A stretch of DNA of 12,634 nt from JAAYYM01 sp964483155 (GTDB lineage Bacteria; Bacillota; Clostridia; Lachnospirales; Lachnospiraceae). Below the pieces are notes generated by a model. That model was given only the letters and a program-made list of their open reading frames with translations. It was not told where the DNA came from and ran no database searches. The stretch covers positions 1-12,634 of the forward strand of contig CAZAAC010000057.1 of NCBI GenBank assembly GCA_964483155.1. Direction: 5' to 3'. The position numbers and the translations under genes are program-made. Positions 12,284 through 12,634 of this stretch are shown piece by piece; position 1 is the first letter of the stretch, and each line of letters begins with the position of its first letter.

Positions 12284-12634
12284 TTGAAGAATTATATTAT
12301 TAAGCTGGATGTAAAGCGGAATCCAAATTGGTCAAAAGAAAAACTGAATTCCCGTTCTATTTTTCTTTTATTACGATGGAAAGATCATATTCACAAATGG
12401 ATTTATCAAAAAGACAAAAAAACACCTGAGTTTGACGTGATTCGAGCAATTGTCGATGCAAGGGTATCTCAAAATCTTACACAGAAGCAGTTAGCAGAAC
12501 GCAGTGAAATTAATCAGGCGGATATCAGTAAGTTGGAAAATGGAATTAGAAATCCATCTATTAACCTATTAAAAAGATTGGCTGATGGAATGGATATGGC
12601 ACTTAAGATTGAGTTTATTCCTAAACGGAAGATA
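12284..12634 (+). CDS. XRE family (HigA-type) antitoxin-like protein with foreign N-terminal segment, partial
   Basis: The frame is open from a TAG at 12269-12271 to the end of the window. The C-terminal part is a clear HigA-like helix-turn-helix protein: 'PEFDVIRAIVDAR', 'NLTQKQLAERSEI' and 'NQADISKLENGIRNPS', then 'LKRLADGMDMALKIEF'. This is close to the usual end of the family, so little should be missing. HigA proteins repress their own operon and neutralise a RelE-fold toxin. The first 45-50 codons ('KLDVKRNPNWSKEKLNSRS', 'IFLLLRWKDHIHKWIY') do not belong to that family and look like the start of a serine/sugar acetyltransferase (weak inference). There is no in-frame ATG before the HTH. 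The start is set at TTG 12284 only provisionally; GTG 12437 would fall inside the HTH protein. No toxin gene lies upstream. Confidence 0.6.
   Translation, partial: MKNYIIKLDVKRNPNWSKEKLNSRSIFLLLRWKDHIHKWIYQKDKKTPEFDVIRAIVDARVSQNLTQKQLAERSEINQADISKLENGIRNPSINLLKRLADGMDMALKIEFIPKRKI

Overview
The window comes from a low-GC Gram-positive bacterium, most likely a Clostridia/Lachnospiraceae-type Firmicute. The evidence is AT-rich codon use, strong AGGAG-type ribosome binding sites, TTGACA/TATAAT promoters, PadR and DUF2812 remnants, and the best family matches of the proteins. Two runs of exactly ten Ns (784-793 and 6908-6917) show that this is a scaffolded assembly; both fall inside genes.

Layout. 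(1) 1-1325: the end of a sugar ABC transporter operon, with the last codons of the ATPase and then the permease, closed by a strong terminator. (2) 1346-2661: a secreted/membrane protein with bactofilin-like beta repeats, in its own transcription unit. It converges with a MATE efflux pump on the minus strand (2678-4039), and a shared hairpin lies between them. (3) 4057-4103: a compact divergent control region in which the MATE promoter and a plus-strand promoter overlap and carry palindromes. (4) 4173-9629: eight tightly spaced plus-strand genes, in order: Zn-phospholipase C-like protein, TudS/DUF523, HAD phosphatase, CAT-like acetyltransferase, MBL-fold hydrolase, GreA-like factor, DUF554 membrane protein with an unusual C-terminal extension, and a second CAT-like acetyltransferase. 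Their functions do not form one known pathway; the set looks like a housekeeping and small-molecule/antibiotic-modification operon. (5) 9630-12270: a region of gene decay around one intact gene, a CPBP-family membrane protease (10643-11518) with a good promoter and an ACATA/TATGT operator. Directly behind it are wrecked padR and DUF2812 genes. (6) 12154-12634: a terminator, a promoter and the start of a HigA-type XRE protein that runs off the window and is joined in frame to an unrelated N-terminal segment.

No complete new defence or mobile system is visible. The most unusual points are the oxaloacetate decarboxylase-type GGADGPT motif fused to DUF554, the intact operator next to a dead PadR regulator, and the paired but non-identical CAT-fold enzymes in one operon. 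No tRNA, rRNA, CRISPR array or intact insertion sequence was seen.
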